NCBI RefSeq assembly: GCF_014650755.1
Contig: NZ_BMVO01000026.1
Coordinates: 32,998 to 96,997, forward strand
Source: Streptomyces chryseus
Lineage (GTDB): Bacteria > Actinomycetota > Actinomycetes > Streptomycetales > Streptomycetaceae
DNA: 64,000 bases
Direction: 5' to 3'
Shown: piece after piece, positions 26,836 through 35,273 of the stretch
Numbering within the stretch: position 1 is the first letter of the stretch
Layout: each line of letters begins with the position of its first letter
Notes under the pieces: generated by a model
What the model was told of the DNA's origin: nothing
Databases searched by the model: none
The model's input: only the letters and a program-made list of their open reading frames with translations
Position numbers and translations under genes: made by a program

Positions 26836-27645
26836 TCAGGCGGCGAGTACGAGCGCCTCGGCGGGCGGGCCGCGCCGGATCACCGTGTGCTGGAGGGCCT
26901 GCCCGGTGGGCCGCAGCGGTGTGACGAAGGGGGTGCGCGGGGTGCGCGGCTCGGGAGCGGGCGTTCCCGGGAGCGGCCCGGCGTTCAGGGACCGTACGAG
27001 GGCCAGGGCGGCGCGCAGCGCTCGTACGAGCGTGCCTTCCGCGACGCCGTGGGCGGAGAGCCGGACCAGCCGGGACAGCGCCACTTCGCCGCGCCGCAGG
27101 AGCCATCCGGTGGCGACGGCGGCCAGCAGGTGGCCGAGCAGCATGGGCAGGGTGGGCAGCAGCGCGGCGGCCGTCTCGGCGCCGCCCGGGTGCGCCGCGT
27201 GCGCGGTGTCCGCGACGTGCCGCTGCGCCGCGTGTACGGAGGCGGGGTCGATGCCCGCTTCGGTGATGACGCGGCGCGCTTCGGCGGTGCTGAGCGGCAG
27301 GGCGCCCGCGCCGCACACGAGTTTCGCCGCGAAGGTGCGCAGCGAGGTGTCGGTGGCGGCGCGTTCCAGGGCCGGGCTGTGCTGGCCGAGGCCGAAGAGG
27401 GTGTGCAGGGCGAGCTGCCCGCAGGCGAGCGCGGCGGCGATGGCGGGCATCGGGCGGGCGCGTCCGGCGAGCGGTGCGACCAGCGCGAAGACGGCGGCGC
27501 CGCCGAGGGCCAGCGTCCACCAGGGGACGGTGGCGCAGGACGCCATGGCGTGTCCGGTCGCGGACAGCACGACACAGACCGCGGTGAACACCGCGGTCCT
27601 CAGCAGCCGCGAACGGGCTCCGGCGCGTGCGACGGACGTAGACAT
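26836..27645 (-). CDS. Hypothetical multi-pass membrane protein of the copper locus
   Basis: I do not recognise a named family for this 269-residue protein. It has about six hydrophobic stretches (LLRTAVFTAVCVVLSATGHA, WWTLALGGAAVFALVAPLAG and a later LLPTLPMLLGHLLAAVATGW) with His residues near membrane ends (GHAMAS, ALHTLFGLGQH, GHLLA). His-rich membrane ends and the position upstream of YcnI suggest a metal-related role, which remains inference. ATG 27645 is chosen as the start nearest the first span. Confidence 0.7.
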   Translation of the reverse strand: MSTSVARAGARSRLLRTAVFTAVCVVLSATGHAMASCATVPWWTLALGGAAVFALVAPLAGRARPMPAIAAALACGQLALHTLFGLGQHSPALERAATDTSLRTFAAKLVCGAGALPLSTAEARRVITEAGIDPASVHAAQRHVADTAHAAHPGGAETAAALLPTLPMLLGHLLAAVATGWLLRRGEVALSRLVRLSAHGVAEGTLVRALRAALALVRSLNAGPLPGTPAPEPRTPRTPFVTPLRPTGQALQHTVIRRGPPAEALVLAA

Positions 27646-27784
27646 GGCCCGGACATCATCGCACTGCGTCCACGGCATTCCTACGGCAGGTCCCGGAGCG
27701 TATACACCGGCACAAGGAGTGTGCGCGTCGGCCGAATGAGGGCAATCACGTTGACTCCACGCTTATGAAGGGTTGCGTGCGGCA

Positions 27785-27798
27785 ATACGTAATCGTAT
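27785..27798. promoter_or_regulatory. Inverted repeat ATACG-TAAT-CGTAT upstream of the RsbW-like gene
   Basis: This perfect 5-4-5 palindrome lies in the divergent 180-bp gap, 27 bp before the ATG at 27826. It is AT-rich compared with its surroundings, so it may be an operator or overlap a -10 element. Confidence 0.3.
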
Positions 27799-27825
27799 GT
27801 CGAGCCGCAGCCAGGAGGCTGGAGC

Positions 27826-28281
27826 ATGAGCATCTGGTGGTCTCTCCACTTGCGGCGCGAAGCCGCGAGCGTCCCGCTCGCCCGCCGCCTTCTGCTCGGC
27901 ACCATGGAGACGGCGGGGGTGGATCCGGACATCTCCTACGACCTGTCGGTGGCGCTCAGCGAGGCATGTGCGAACGCGGTCGAGCACGGCGGGGACGATT
28001 CGGGAACGCCTTCGGCGGAATACCGCGTGACCGCTTATCTGGACGGCGAGAAATGCCGTATCGAGGTCGCCGACTCCGGGCCGGGCTTTCCCCCTGCCCG
28101 GTGGGGGCACCGCGCCGCTCTTCGCCCCGCGCACACGTCGGCGGAAAGCGGCAGGGGGCTGTGTCTCATCGAGCAGCTCGCGGATCACGTCCATTTCCGG
28201 AACAGGCCGGGGCAGGGGGCCGTGGTCAGTTTCGACAAGATCCTGAAATGGCGCGAGGGCGCACTGCTCAAGGTGTCCTGA
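27826..28281 (+). CDS. RsbW-like serine kinase/anti-sigma ATPase
   Basis: The 151-residue protein has a single HATPase_c fold: N-box ALSEACANAVEHGG, G1 box EVADSGPGF and G2 region SGRGLCLIEQLAD. These are the GHKL residues of RsbW/SpoIIAB-type kinases, which hold sigma factors and phosphorylate anti-anti-sigma partners. Streptomyces has dozens of such ATPases. An AGGAGG site precedes the ATG. A SpoIIE-type phosphatase lies at 29903-31285, but no STAS protein is adjacent. Confidence 0.88.
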   Translation: MSIWWSLHLRREAASVPLARRLLLGTMETAGVDPDISYDLSVALSEACANAVEHGGDDSGTPSAEYRVTAYLDGEKCRIEVADSGPGFPPARWGHRAALRPAHTSAESGRGLCLIEQLADHVHFRNRPGQGAVVSFDKILKWREGALLKVS

Positions 28282-28329
28282 AATAAGTCCCTGAGTGGTA
28301 CGCCCCCGCGGGGTGGCCGTGGTGGTGCG

Positions 28330-29799
28330 TCAGCCCTGCTTGACCCGCGCCATCCAGGTCTCGACCTCGTCGGAGCGGCGCGGCAGCGCGGCGGACAGGT
28401 TCCGGTTGCCGTCCTCGGTGACGAGGATGTCGTCCTCGATGCGCACGCCGATGCCGCGGTACTCCTCGGGCACGGTCAGGTCGTCGGCCTGGAAGTACAG
28501 CCCGGGCTCGACGGTCAGGCACATGCCCGGCTCCAGTGTTCCGTCGGCGTACGCCTCGCGCCGGGCGGCGGCGCAGTCGTGGACGTCCATGCCGAGCATG
28601 TGGCCGGTGCCGTGCAGCGTCCAGCGGCGCTGGAGGCCGAGCTCCAGGACCTTCTCGACCGGGCCTTCGACGAGGCCCCACTCGACGAGCTTCTCGGCGA
28701 GCACGCGCTGCGAGGCGTCGTGGAAGTCGCGGTACTTCGCACCGGGCTTCACGGCGGCGATGCCGGCTTCCTGGGCCTCGTACACCGCGTCGTAGATCTT
28801 GCGCTGGAGGTCGGTGAAGGCGCCGTTGATCGGCAGGGTGCGGGTGACGTCGGCGGTGTAGAGGGTGTGGGTCTCCACGCCGGCGTCGAGGAGCAGCAGG
28901 TCGCCGGAGCGTACGTCGCCGTCGTTGCGCACCCAGTGCAGGGTGGTGGCGTGCGGGCCGGCGGCGCAGATGGAGCCGTAGCCGATGTCGTTGCCCTCGA
29001 CGCGGGCGCGCAGGAAGAAGGTGCCCTCGATGTAGCGCTCACTGGTGGCCTCGGCCTTGTCGAGGATCCGGACGACGTCCTCGAAGCCGCGGACGGTGGA
29101 GTCGACGGCCTTCTGGAGCTCGCTGATCTCGAAGTCGTCCTTCACGGCGCGGGCCTCGGAGAGGTAGACGCGCAGTTCCTCGTCGCGTTCGGCGGTGACC
29201 TTGTCGGTCAGGGCCGCCTCGATCCCGGCGTCGTGGCCGCGGACGCAGCGGACCGGGCCGGTGGCCCCGGTCAGCGCGGCGGCCAGCTCGCGGACGTCCT
29301 TGGCGGGGATGCCGAGGAGCTGCTCGGCCTCGGTGAGGGAGTGGCGGCGGCCGACCCACAGCTCGCCCTGGCCGTCGAGCCAGAACTCGCCGTTCTCACG
29401 GTCGGAGCGGGGCAGCAGGTAGAGGGTGGCGTCGTGGCCGCCGTCGGCTTCCGGGCGGGGTTCCAGGACGAGGACGCCGTCCTGGGTCTGGTCGCCGGTG
29501 AGGTACGCGTACTCGGTGGCGGCGCGGAAGGCGTACTCGGTGTCGTTGGAGCGGGTCTTGAGGTTGCCCGCGGGGATCACCAGGCGCTCGCCGGGAAAGC
29601 GGGCGGAGAGCGCGGCGCGGCGGTCGGCGGTGTGCGCCGCCTGCGCGACGGGCTTCAGGTCGTGCAGTTCGGTGTCGGCCCAGCCGGTCTTCATGTTCTC
29701 GGCGAGCTCGTCGGAGACGCCCGGGTACAGGCCGTTCTTCCGCTGCTTGATCGGCTCTTCGGTCTCTTCCGGGGTCTCCGGCATGAGCTCTTCGGACAC
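28330..29799 (-). CDS. pepP: Xaa-Pro aminopeptidase (aminopeptidase P, M24B)
   Basis: The 489-residue protein has an N-terminal creatinase domain (~40-190) and a catalytic pita-bread domain. The metal ligands are LLLDAGVETHTLYTADVTRT (two Asp), LHGTGHMLGMDVHD (His), LTVEPGLYF (Glu) and GVRIEDDILV (Glu). It removes N-terminal residues next to proline. A GTG start at 29799 is chosen for the GAGGAG site upstream; 26 more residues are possible but unlike the family. Confidence 0.93.
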   Translation of the reverse strand: MSEELMPETPEETEEPIKQRKNGLYPGVSDELAENMKTGWADTELHDLKPVAQAAHTADRRAALSARFPGERLVIPAGNLKTRSNDTEYAFRAATEYAYLTGDQTQDGVLVLEPRPEADGGHDATLYLLPRSDRENGEFWLDGQGELWVGRRHSLTEAEQLLGIPAKDVRELAAALTGATGPVRCVRGHDAGIEAALTDKVTAERDEELRVYLSEARAVKDDFEISELQKAVDSTVRGFEDVVRILDKAEATSERYIEGTFFLRARVEGNDIGYGSICAAGPHATTLHWVRNDGDVRSGDLLLLDAGVETHTLYTADVTRTLPINGAFTDLQRKIYDAVYEAQEAGIAAVKPGAKYRDFHDASQRVLAEKLVEWGLVEGPVEKVLELGLQRRWTLHGTGHMLGMDVHDCAAARREAYADGTLEPGMCLTVEPGLYFQADDLTVPEEYRGIGVRIEDDILVTEDGNRNLSAALPRRSDEVETWMARVKQG

Positions 29800-29868
29800 G
29801 GCTGTCTCCTCGATACGACACTGGACCGCCCTCCATCGTATGTGCGAAGGGAAGACGGCCCGGGGCCC

Positions 29869-29877
29869 TGTGGACAA
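29869..29877 (-). promoter_or_regulatory. Single perfect DnaA box upstream of pepP
   Basis: TGTGGACAA (minus-strand TTGTCCACA) lies in the 103-bp gap between pepP and the phosphatase gene. It is an isolated box, so its significance is low on its own. Confidence 0.45.
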
Positions 29878-29902
29878 CTGTGAGGAACCAGTCGAAGCGG
29901 AA

Positions 29903-31285
29903 TCAGTCGAACCGGACGGCGAGCAGGACGACGTCGTCGGCCGAGTCCGCCGTGTCGGCGCCGTCGGGCAGCACCGTGCGCAGGACGTGGTCGGTGATCG
30001 CCTCGGGGTCGTTCCGGTCGGCCCGGGGCACGCCCGCGGCGGCGGCGTGCAGCCGCGCGAAGGCGCGGTCCATGGGGTCGCCGGTGCGCTGGAGCAGCCC
30101 GTCGGTGTAGAGGAGCACCGTTTCTCCTGGGGCGGGCACGAGCTCCACGCTCGGGGCCTCCCAGCAGGACAGCATGCCGAGCGGCGCGGAGAGCGAGGTC
30201 TCGACGTACTCGGTGCGCCGCTCGCCGACGATCAGCGGGGGGCTGTGCCCGGCGCCGGCCAGCACGATCTTGCGGCGGGCCGGTTCGCAGTAGGCGAAGA
30301 GGGCGGTGGCGGACCGGGCCGGTTCGGTGAGCCGCAACAGCAGCTCCAGGTCGGACAGTACGGCGACGGGGTCCTCGCCCTCCATCACGGCGTACGCCCG
30401 CAGGCTGGCCCGCAGCCGGCCCATCGCGGCGACGGCGCTCGGCCCCGACCCGGAGACCGACCCGACGGCCAGTCCCAGGGCTCCCTCCGGCAGGGGCAGC
30501 GCGTCGTACCAGTCACCGCCGCCGCGCGGTCCGGTGCGGTGGCGGGCGGCGAGCCGCACTCCGGCGACGCGGGGGAGCCGGCTGGGCAGCAGTCCCTCGG
30601 CGACGGTGGCCACTTGGGCGCGGGCCTGTTCGAGTTCGAGCAGCCGGGCGAGGTGTTCGGCGGCGTAACGGGCGTAGAGGCCCGCGAGGTGCCGTCGGCG
30701 TCCTTCGGGTTCGGCCGGTTCGTCGTACAGCCAGACGGCGGCGCCGAGGCGGCCGGCCGCCTCGGTGGCCAGCGGCAGGGCGTAGCTGGCGGCGTATCCG
30801 AGGCGGGCGGCGACTTCGCGGTGGCGGGGGTCGAGTTCCGGCTCGCCCAGGAGGTCGGGGTGGGCGATCTCGCTGGGGCGGGGGCTGCCGGGGATGCCGT
30901 CGAGGAGCCGTCCGTACGACGTGGAGCCGCGCGGCACCGTCTCGATGTGACCGAGTTCGGCGTGGGCGAGGCCGAGGCCGACGGTGGTGGCCGGGCCGAG
31001 CCCGCCGGCGGGTTCGAGGACGACGAGGCCGCGGCGGGCGCCCACGAGGGCGGCGCCGGCGCGCAGCAGTTCGTCCAGGGCGGTGTCGAGCGAGCGGGTG
31101 CGGACCAGGCGTTCGGTGAGTTCGTGCAGGGTGGTGAGGTCGGAGACCCAGCCGGCCAGCCGGTCCTGGAGGACCGCGCCGGCGGCGGATGGGGCAGGAG
31201 TCGACGGGTGGGGCGCGACAGTGTGCGCCGGGGGCGGAACCAGGGGATCGATTCCGGCCACTTTCGGAACGTGCGGGGCGCTCAT
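29903..31285 (-). CDS. GAF domain-containing SpoIIE/PP2C-type serine phosphatase
   Basis: The 460-residue protein has a GAF domain (~60-215) followed by a PP2C-type SpoIIE domain (~240-455) with GGDWYDALPLPEGALGLAVG and the C-terminal DDVVLLAVR. Enzymes of this type dephosphorylate anti-anti-sigma (STAS) proteins and so switch on sigma factors under a signal sensed by GAF. It lacks the ATPase domain fused to some relatives. Two RsbW-like ATPase genes lie within 5 kb (27826 and 34612). ATG 31285 is preferred; longer frames upstream are not family-like. Confidence 0.9.
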   Translation of the reverse strand: MSAPHVPKVAGIDPLVPPPAHTVAPHPSTPAPSAAGAVLQDRLAGWVSDLTTLHELTERLVRTRSLDTALDELLRAGAALVGARRGLVVLEPAGGLGPATTVGLGLAHAELGHIETVPRGSTSYGRLLDGIPGSPRPSEIAHPDLLGEPELDPRHREVAARLGYAASYALPLATEAAGRLGAAVWLYDEPAEPEGRRRHLAGLYARYAAEHLARLLELEQARAQVATVAEGLLPSRLPRVAGVRLAARHRTGPRGGGDWYDALPLPEGALGLAVGSVSGSGPSAVAAMGRLRASLRAYAVMEGEDPVAVLSDLELLLRLTEPARSATALFAYCEPARRKIVLAGAGHSPPLIVGERRTEYVETSLSAPLGMLSCWEAPSVELVPAPGETVLLYTDGLLQRTGDPMDRAFARLHAAAAGVPRADRNDPEAITDHVLRTVLPDGADTADSADDVVLLAVRFD

Positions 31286-31849
31286 GATCGCAAGCTTTCC
31301 AGCTGGTGCGTTCTGCTCAATAGCATCGCAAACCCCCATGTCATTCTGCGCCGCTATCAATGCATCCACATGTACACGCACAAGTAAGGGGATGTCCAGC
31401 ATTGTCAACGTGGGACTCTTGGTGTCTGTGGGATAGCCAACTTGGCCTAAAAATGCCACACACGGCCACAATTTGCGGTCGACTGAGGCCACTCGACAGC
31501 GCGTCATATCGACCGTGACGGGTACGTAATCGGTGATGGCCAGGGGCAGTTGGGACCGCCCCGGAACCTGGCGGCGGACCTGGGCGTCTTAATCGCCGGG
31601 GCCGCGCCCCATCCCCGAGTAGCGGGACAGCACCACTTCACGCTCTCCGACGGATCAGTACAGCGCCATGTGTGCGCCACCCTCCGCTACGTTTCACGCC
31701 CGGTCCCGACGGGCTGCCCGTGCCGCAGGCTGAAATGGCGGCGACGCACCACCAGTACGCAGTCCAGTACGCGACGTGCACGCTCAGTGAAGATATGCAC
31801 ACATGGTGTGATATGGACCTCGGCGTTCAACGGAAAGGAACGAGCGCTC
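31286..31849. other. 564-bp divergent intergenic region
   Basis: There is no convincing gene between the phosphatase and prim-pol starts. The first half is AT-richer than the surroundings. Two copies of CAGTACGC (31753-31760 and 31765-31772) and an inverted repeat CACAC-ATG-GTGTG (31798-31810) lie upstream of the plus-strand gene and may be regulatory. Confidence 0.5.
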
Positions 31850-32569
31850 ATGCGCGAGATCCCCGGAAGGCGACGCAGGCTCCCGTTCCGGCGAAGTGAG
31901 GAGCCTGCCCGACTCGGCGCGGCGCTGACCTGCGCCACGGCCTGGCGATGGCCGGTCCTCCCCGGTGTGGGCCTGACATCGGCGGGCGGCCGCGGCGGCC
32001 CCGGACAGACCTGCGCCTGTCCCGATCCCGAATGCGTGGTTCCCGGCGCGCACCCGTTCGACCCGGGCATCCTGGCGGCCACCACCGACCCCCGCATGAT
32101 CCGCTGGTGGTGGACCAACCGCCCGGCGGCGCCCGTCCTGCTGGCCACCGGCGGCACGGCGCCGTGCGCGATCAGCCTCCCCGCGGTCGCCGGCGCGGTC
32201 GCGCTGACGGCGCTCGACGGCATGGGGACGCGCCTGGGGCCGGTCGTCGCGACGCCGACCCGCTGGTCGCTCCTGGTCGCGCCCTACACCCTGGAGCGGC
32301 TCGGCGAGCTGCTGTACGCCAAGGACCGGGTGCCCAGTTCGCTGCGGTTCCACGGGGAGGGCGGTTACCTGGTGCTGCCGCCGTCCCGGACGGGCGCCGG
32401 TCAGGTGAGGTGGGAGCGGGCGCCGTTCCCGAGCTCCCGGCTTCGTTCGAGCGGCAAGGAGCCCGCCGGTTCCGCCGCGCCCTGGCTGCCCGATGTCGAG
32501 GCGGTCGTGGACGCGCTGGTCGCGGCGAGCAACGGCGCGCCGGACGGCGGCAGCAGGCTCGCGTACTGA
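31850..32569 (+). CDS. Degenerate prim-pol (DNA primase/polymerase N-terminal) domain protein
   Basis: The 239-residue protein resembles the bifunctional DNA primase/polymerase N-terminal domain: LTCATAWRWPVLPGV at the start, a CACPDPECVVPGAHPFDPG cysteine loop, then RMIRWWWTNRPAAPVLLATG. The AEP catalytic DxD and the following His are not seen where the paralogue at 41676 has VDLDTK and SGGRHLW; the matching stretch reads ALTALDGMG. It is therefore probably inactive and may act as a regulator or binding subunit. GGAAAGGA precedes the ATG. Confidence 0.72.
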   Translation: MREIPGRRRRLPFRRSEEPARLGAALTCATAWRWPVLPGVGLTSAGGRGGPGQTCACPDPECVVPGAHPFDPGILAATTDPRMIRWWWTNRPAAPVLLATGGTAPCAISLPAVAGAVALTALDGMGTRLGPVVATPTRWSLLVAPYTLERLGELLYAKDRVPSSLRFHGEGGYLVLPPSRTGAGQVRWERAPFPSSRLRSSGKEPAGSAAPWLPDVEAVVDALVAASNGAPDGGSRLAY

Positions 32570-32761
32570 ACGGCGAGGCCCGGCGCGCGAGGGCCGGTGG
32601 TGGCGGAATTTCGACGACGCCCCGCCGGCTCTCACTCGTACGGGTGTGAGCGGGGCCGTGTTCCGGGCAATCGGGCGCGCGGCTGCCCGCGCACACGCCA
32701 TCCGTCGATATCTTCGGCCCACCGTCAAGAATGTCCGGGCACTCGACAGGTGGGACCCGCC

Positions 32762-33271
32762 TTGAATCTCCGCATGACCGGGCTCGCGGCCGTCGTGGTG
32801 TTCACCGCCCTGCTGCCGCTGGCCGGCGCGTCGGCGGAGCCCGAGGTGGAATCCGCGCCGGCGCCCGAGCCCGCGCCCACGCCCGTACCGGCCGACGCGA
32901 AGGCGGCCGCGGCCCCGGTGCCCGACGCGTCCGCGCGGTGCGGTCCTGAGCTCCGCTCCCCGGAGGGCGTCGAGGCCCAGACCTGTGTGCTGACCAGGGG
33001 CGGCCGTACCTGGGCGCGCACGTACTACCGCAACGCCACGGGCGCGGAGCTGCGGTCCGTCGTACTCGCCCTCATGGGGCCCGCCGGCCGGACCGTTCAG
33101 ATGTATTGCGCGTTGGGCGCGGAGGACGAACCCGGGGTGTGCGAAACACCGCGTGAGCGTTCGCGCGGAAAGGCCGGCGAATACGTGGCGGTCTCGGAGT
33201 TCGCGGCGGCGGCGGACGGGCCGCTGCTCCTGCGCTCCGGCAGCAACTCGGCGGCGCCTGCGCCCCGTTGA
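32762..33271 (+). CDS. Small secreted protein of unknown function
   Basis: The protein is ~169 residues with a short signal peptide (MTGLAAVVVFTALLPLAGASA), a Pro/Ala/Glu linker (~30-55) and a compact domain with four Cys (ARCGPELRS, AQTCVLTRGG, MYCALG, GVCETP), suggesting two disulfides. A TTG at 32762 is preferred for the AGGTGGG upstream; ATG 32774 is the alternative. No family is recognised. The neighbours give no functional hint. Confidence 0.7.
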   Translation: MNLRMTGLAAVVVFTALLPLAGASAEPEVESAPAPEPAPTPVPADAKAAAAPVPDASARCGPELRSPEGVEAQTCVLTRGGRTWARTYYRNATGAELRSVVLALMGPAGRTVQMYCALGAEDEPGVCETPRERSRGKAGEYVAVSEFAAAADGPLLLRSGSNSAAPAPR

Positions 33272-33312
33272 CCGGTCGGCGTGGAGGCCGGCGGGGCCGG
33301 GATACAGAAAGA

Positions 33313-33350
33313 CCCGGTCGCTGGCGACGGGGGATGCACCAGCGACCGGG
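33313..33350. terminator. Strong 12-bp hairpin between convergent genes
   Basis: CCCGGTCGCTGG (33313-33324) pairs perfectly with CCAGCGACCGGG (33339-33350) over a 14-base loop. It lies after the secreted-protein stop (33271) and before the converging SEC-C gene. No T-tract follows. A bidirectional terminator is the simplest reading; a small RNA is the alternative. Confidence 0.6.
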
Positions 33351-33475
33351 CACTTAGAACGGTAACAAGAGATCTGCGGTTGGCAAATTCGATCTCCCTT
33401 ATTCAGACAGGGATTTACCTGCTGATAGGGAAGTTGTGACGGGTGTCACCGATCGGCCGACAGAAACCGCGTGCT

Positions 33476-34450
33476 TCAGCTGAGCGTCACCTGGCGATTG
33501 GTGAGGCCGCCCCGAGCGCGGCGCTCCTCCGGGGTGAGCGGCGCGTCGGAGGCGAGCGCCCCGGCGAGCCGCTCGGCGAACTCGGCCGCCGGCTTCTCGA
33601 CGTCCTGCGCCTTCGTCTCGCTCGGCAGGTCCCAGACCGGAACCATCAGGCCGTGCGCCCGGAAGGAGCCGACGAGGCGGGTGCCCTCGCCGAGCGACGA
33701 CGTACCGGCGGCGTGCAGCCGTGCCAGCGCGTCGAGGAGCTGGTCCTCGGCGTGCGGCATGACCCAGCGCAGGTGGTTCTTCTCGGGCGTCTCGCACCAG
33801 TACGCGGCGTCGACACCGGAGAGCCTGACGGTCGGGATGGCGGCGGCGTTGGCACGCTCCAGGGAGGCGCTCACCTCGGGGGTGGCGTTCTCCGCGTCGG
33901 GGACCCAGAACTCGAACCCGGAGTGCACCTCGGGCTCGAAGGACGCGTCCGCGGCCAGGAGGTCCTGCAGGCGCGGACCGTCGGCCGGGGCGCGCTCCGC
34001 GGCGACCGGGGTGCCGGGCTCGGCGGTGAGCGCGCGCCGCAGGGTGTCGGCGAGGTCACGGCTGAGGTCACCGGAGGGCGTGTCGTTCTGCAGGCCGAGC
34101 AGGACGGAGCCGTCGTCGCGGCGCAGGGCCGGCCAGGCCATCGGGAGGACGGTCGCCAGCGTGACGGAGGGGACGCCGTCGGGCAGCCCGTCCTTCAGCG
34201 TCAGCCGCGCCGTCGCGGCGGGCACCAGCTCGCGCAGGGCGACCCAGTCGCTCTCGCCGGCGAGCCCCTCGAAGGGGCGCTGGACGAGTTCGGTGACGGC
34301 GTGCGCGGCCGCACGGCCGTGGCACGCCTTGTAGCGACGTCCGGAACCGCACGGGCAGGGCTCGCGGGCCCCGACGACCGGCACCTCCCCGTCGGTCACC
34401 TGGGCCTGCGGCTTGGTTCCCCTTGCGGGCTGGGGGCGCTTCTTGGCCAT
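33476..34450 (-). CDS. SEC-C motif protein (DUF5926)
   Basis: The 324-residue protein starts with a basic segment and a SEC-C zinc motif (PCPCGSGRRYKACHG, ~30-45), the same zinc-binding motif found at the SecA C-terminus. The remainder matches the actinobacterial DUF5926 layout with a C-terminal LTPEERRARGGLTNRQVTLS. The function is unknown; SEC-C motifs often bind ribosomes or partner proteins. ATG 34450 is chosen for the typical basic start (MAKKRPQ). Confidence 0.85.
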   Translation of the reverse strand: MAKKRPQPARGTKPQAQVTDGEVPVVGAREPCPCGSGRRYKACHGRAAAHAVTELVQRPFEGLAGESDWVALRELVPAATARLTLKDGLPDGVPSVTLATVLPMAWPALRRDDGSVLLGLQNDTPSGDLSRDLADTLRRALTAEPGTPVAAERAPADGPRLQDLLAADASFEPEVHSGFEFWVPDAENATPEVSASLERANAAAIPTVRLSGVDAAYWCETPEKNHLRWVMPHAEDQLLDALARLHAAGTSSLGEGTRLVGSFRAHGLMVPVWDLPSETKAQDVEKPAAEFAERLAGALASDAPLTPEERRARGGLTNRQVTLS

Positions 34451-34611
34451 GGCTTGGCTTCTCCCGTTCACGGCAGTGCTGTGTCGGGCGCGAGCCTAGC
34501 CGCTGGACGGGCGCCGGCGACGACCGGCGACGACCGGCAGCCATCGGCGACCGGCGGCAACGACCGGCGCCCAGAGGCAGCGCGGGCGCCGGTGAGGGCC
34601 GGACGCGAGGG

Positions 34612-35133
34612 TCAGCCGAGTTCGCCGAGGTCGTCGAACGGGTCCGCGAAGTCGAGCCCGGGGACGGCGACACGCGTAGCGAAGTCCTCGCGCCGGTGCC
34701 CGTCGGTCACCTCGACCCACACCGTGACCTCGCCGGCCGCGCTGTCCCGTACGCCCCAGTCCTGTGCCAGGGCCGTGATGATGTTGAGCCCGCGGCCGCC
34801 GCGCGCGGTGACCGAGGGCGTGGCCGGAACCGGTCGGGTCGGACCGCCTCCGTCCGTCACTTCGACGGTCAGCCTGCCGGTCGGGTCGACGCGCCACGCG
34901 GCGCGGACGTCACCGTCGCCGACCTCCGCCTGGCCCAGCGGCCTGCCGTGACGGCAGGAGTTGCTGAGCAATTCGGAAAGGATCAGCACGGCATCGTCGA
35001 TGACCGCATCGGACACCCCGTTGACGCGCAGTTCGTCACGCATACGGCGTCTTGCCTCACCCACGCCCGCAGGGCCATGGGGTACGGCCATGCTCGACGA
35101 CGTGGGCACTTCATGTGCCACCACCAACGCCAC
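34612..35133 (-). CDS. RsbW-like ATPase (anti-sigma/serine kinase type)
   Basis: The 173-residue HATPase_c protein has N-box VLILSELLSNSCRHG, G1 region VEVTDGGGPTRP and G2 box GGRGLNIITALAQDWG. The GTG at 35133 has GGAGG seven bases upstream. It is the second such ATPase in the window. Its target sigma or anti-anti-sigma factor is not adjacent. Confidence 0.87.
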   Translation of the reverse strand: MALVVAHEVPTSSSMAVPHGPAGVGEARRRMRDELRVNGVSDAVIDDAVLILSELLSNSCRHGRPLGQAEVGDGDVRAAWRVDPTGRLTVEVTDGGGPTRPVPATPSVTARGGRGLNIITALAQDWGVRDSAAGEVTVWVEVTDGHRREDFATRVAVPGLDFADPFDDLGELG

Positions 35134-35273
35134 CCCCGAGACCTCCTTCGCCCCACGCCAGGGAGTGAATGCCCCAATGGCCTGGACCGGAAACCGGCCA
35201 AGCGCGGGTCAGTGACGCACTCGGGACGGTCGAACACGCAGCGAACGCGCCGGTGCACTCCCCGTGACGCCGT

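Noticed and set aside
25914..27825. A CsoR copper-repressor operator before the copper operon
   Set aside because: I looked for a TACCC...GGGTA palindrome in the three short gaps and found none.
28579..29883. 434-codon plus frame opposite pepP
   Set aside because: It lacks motifs and mirrors aminopeptidase P.
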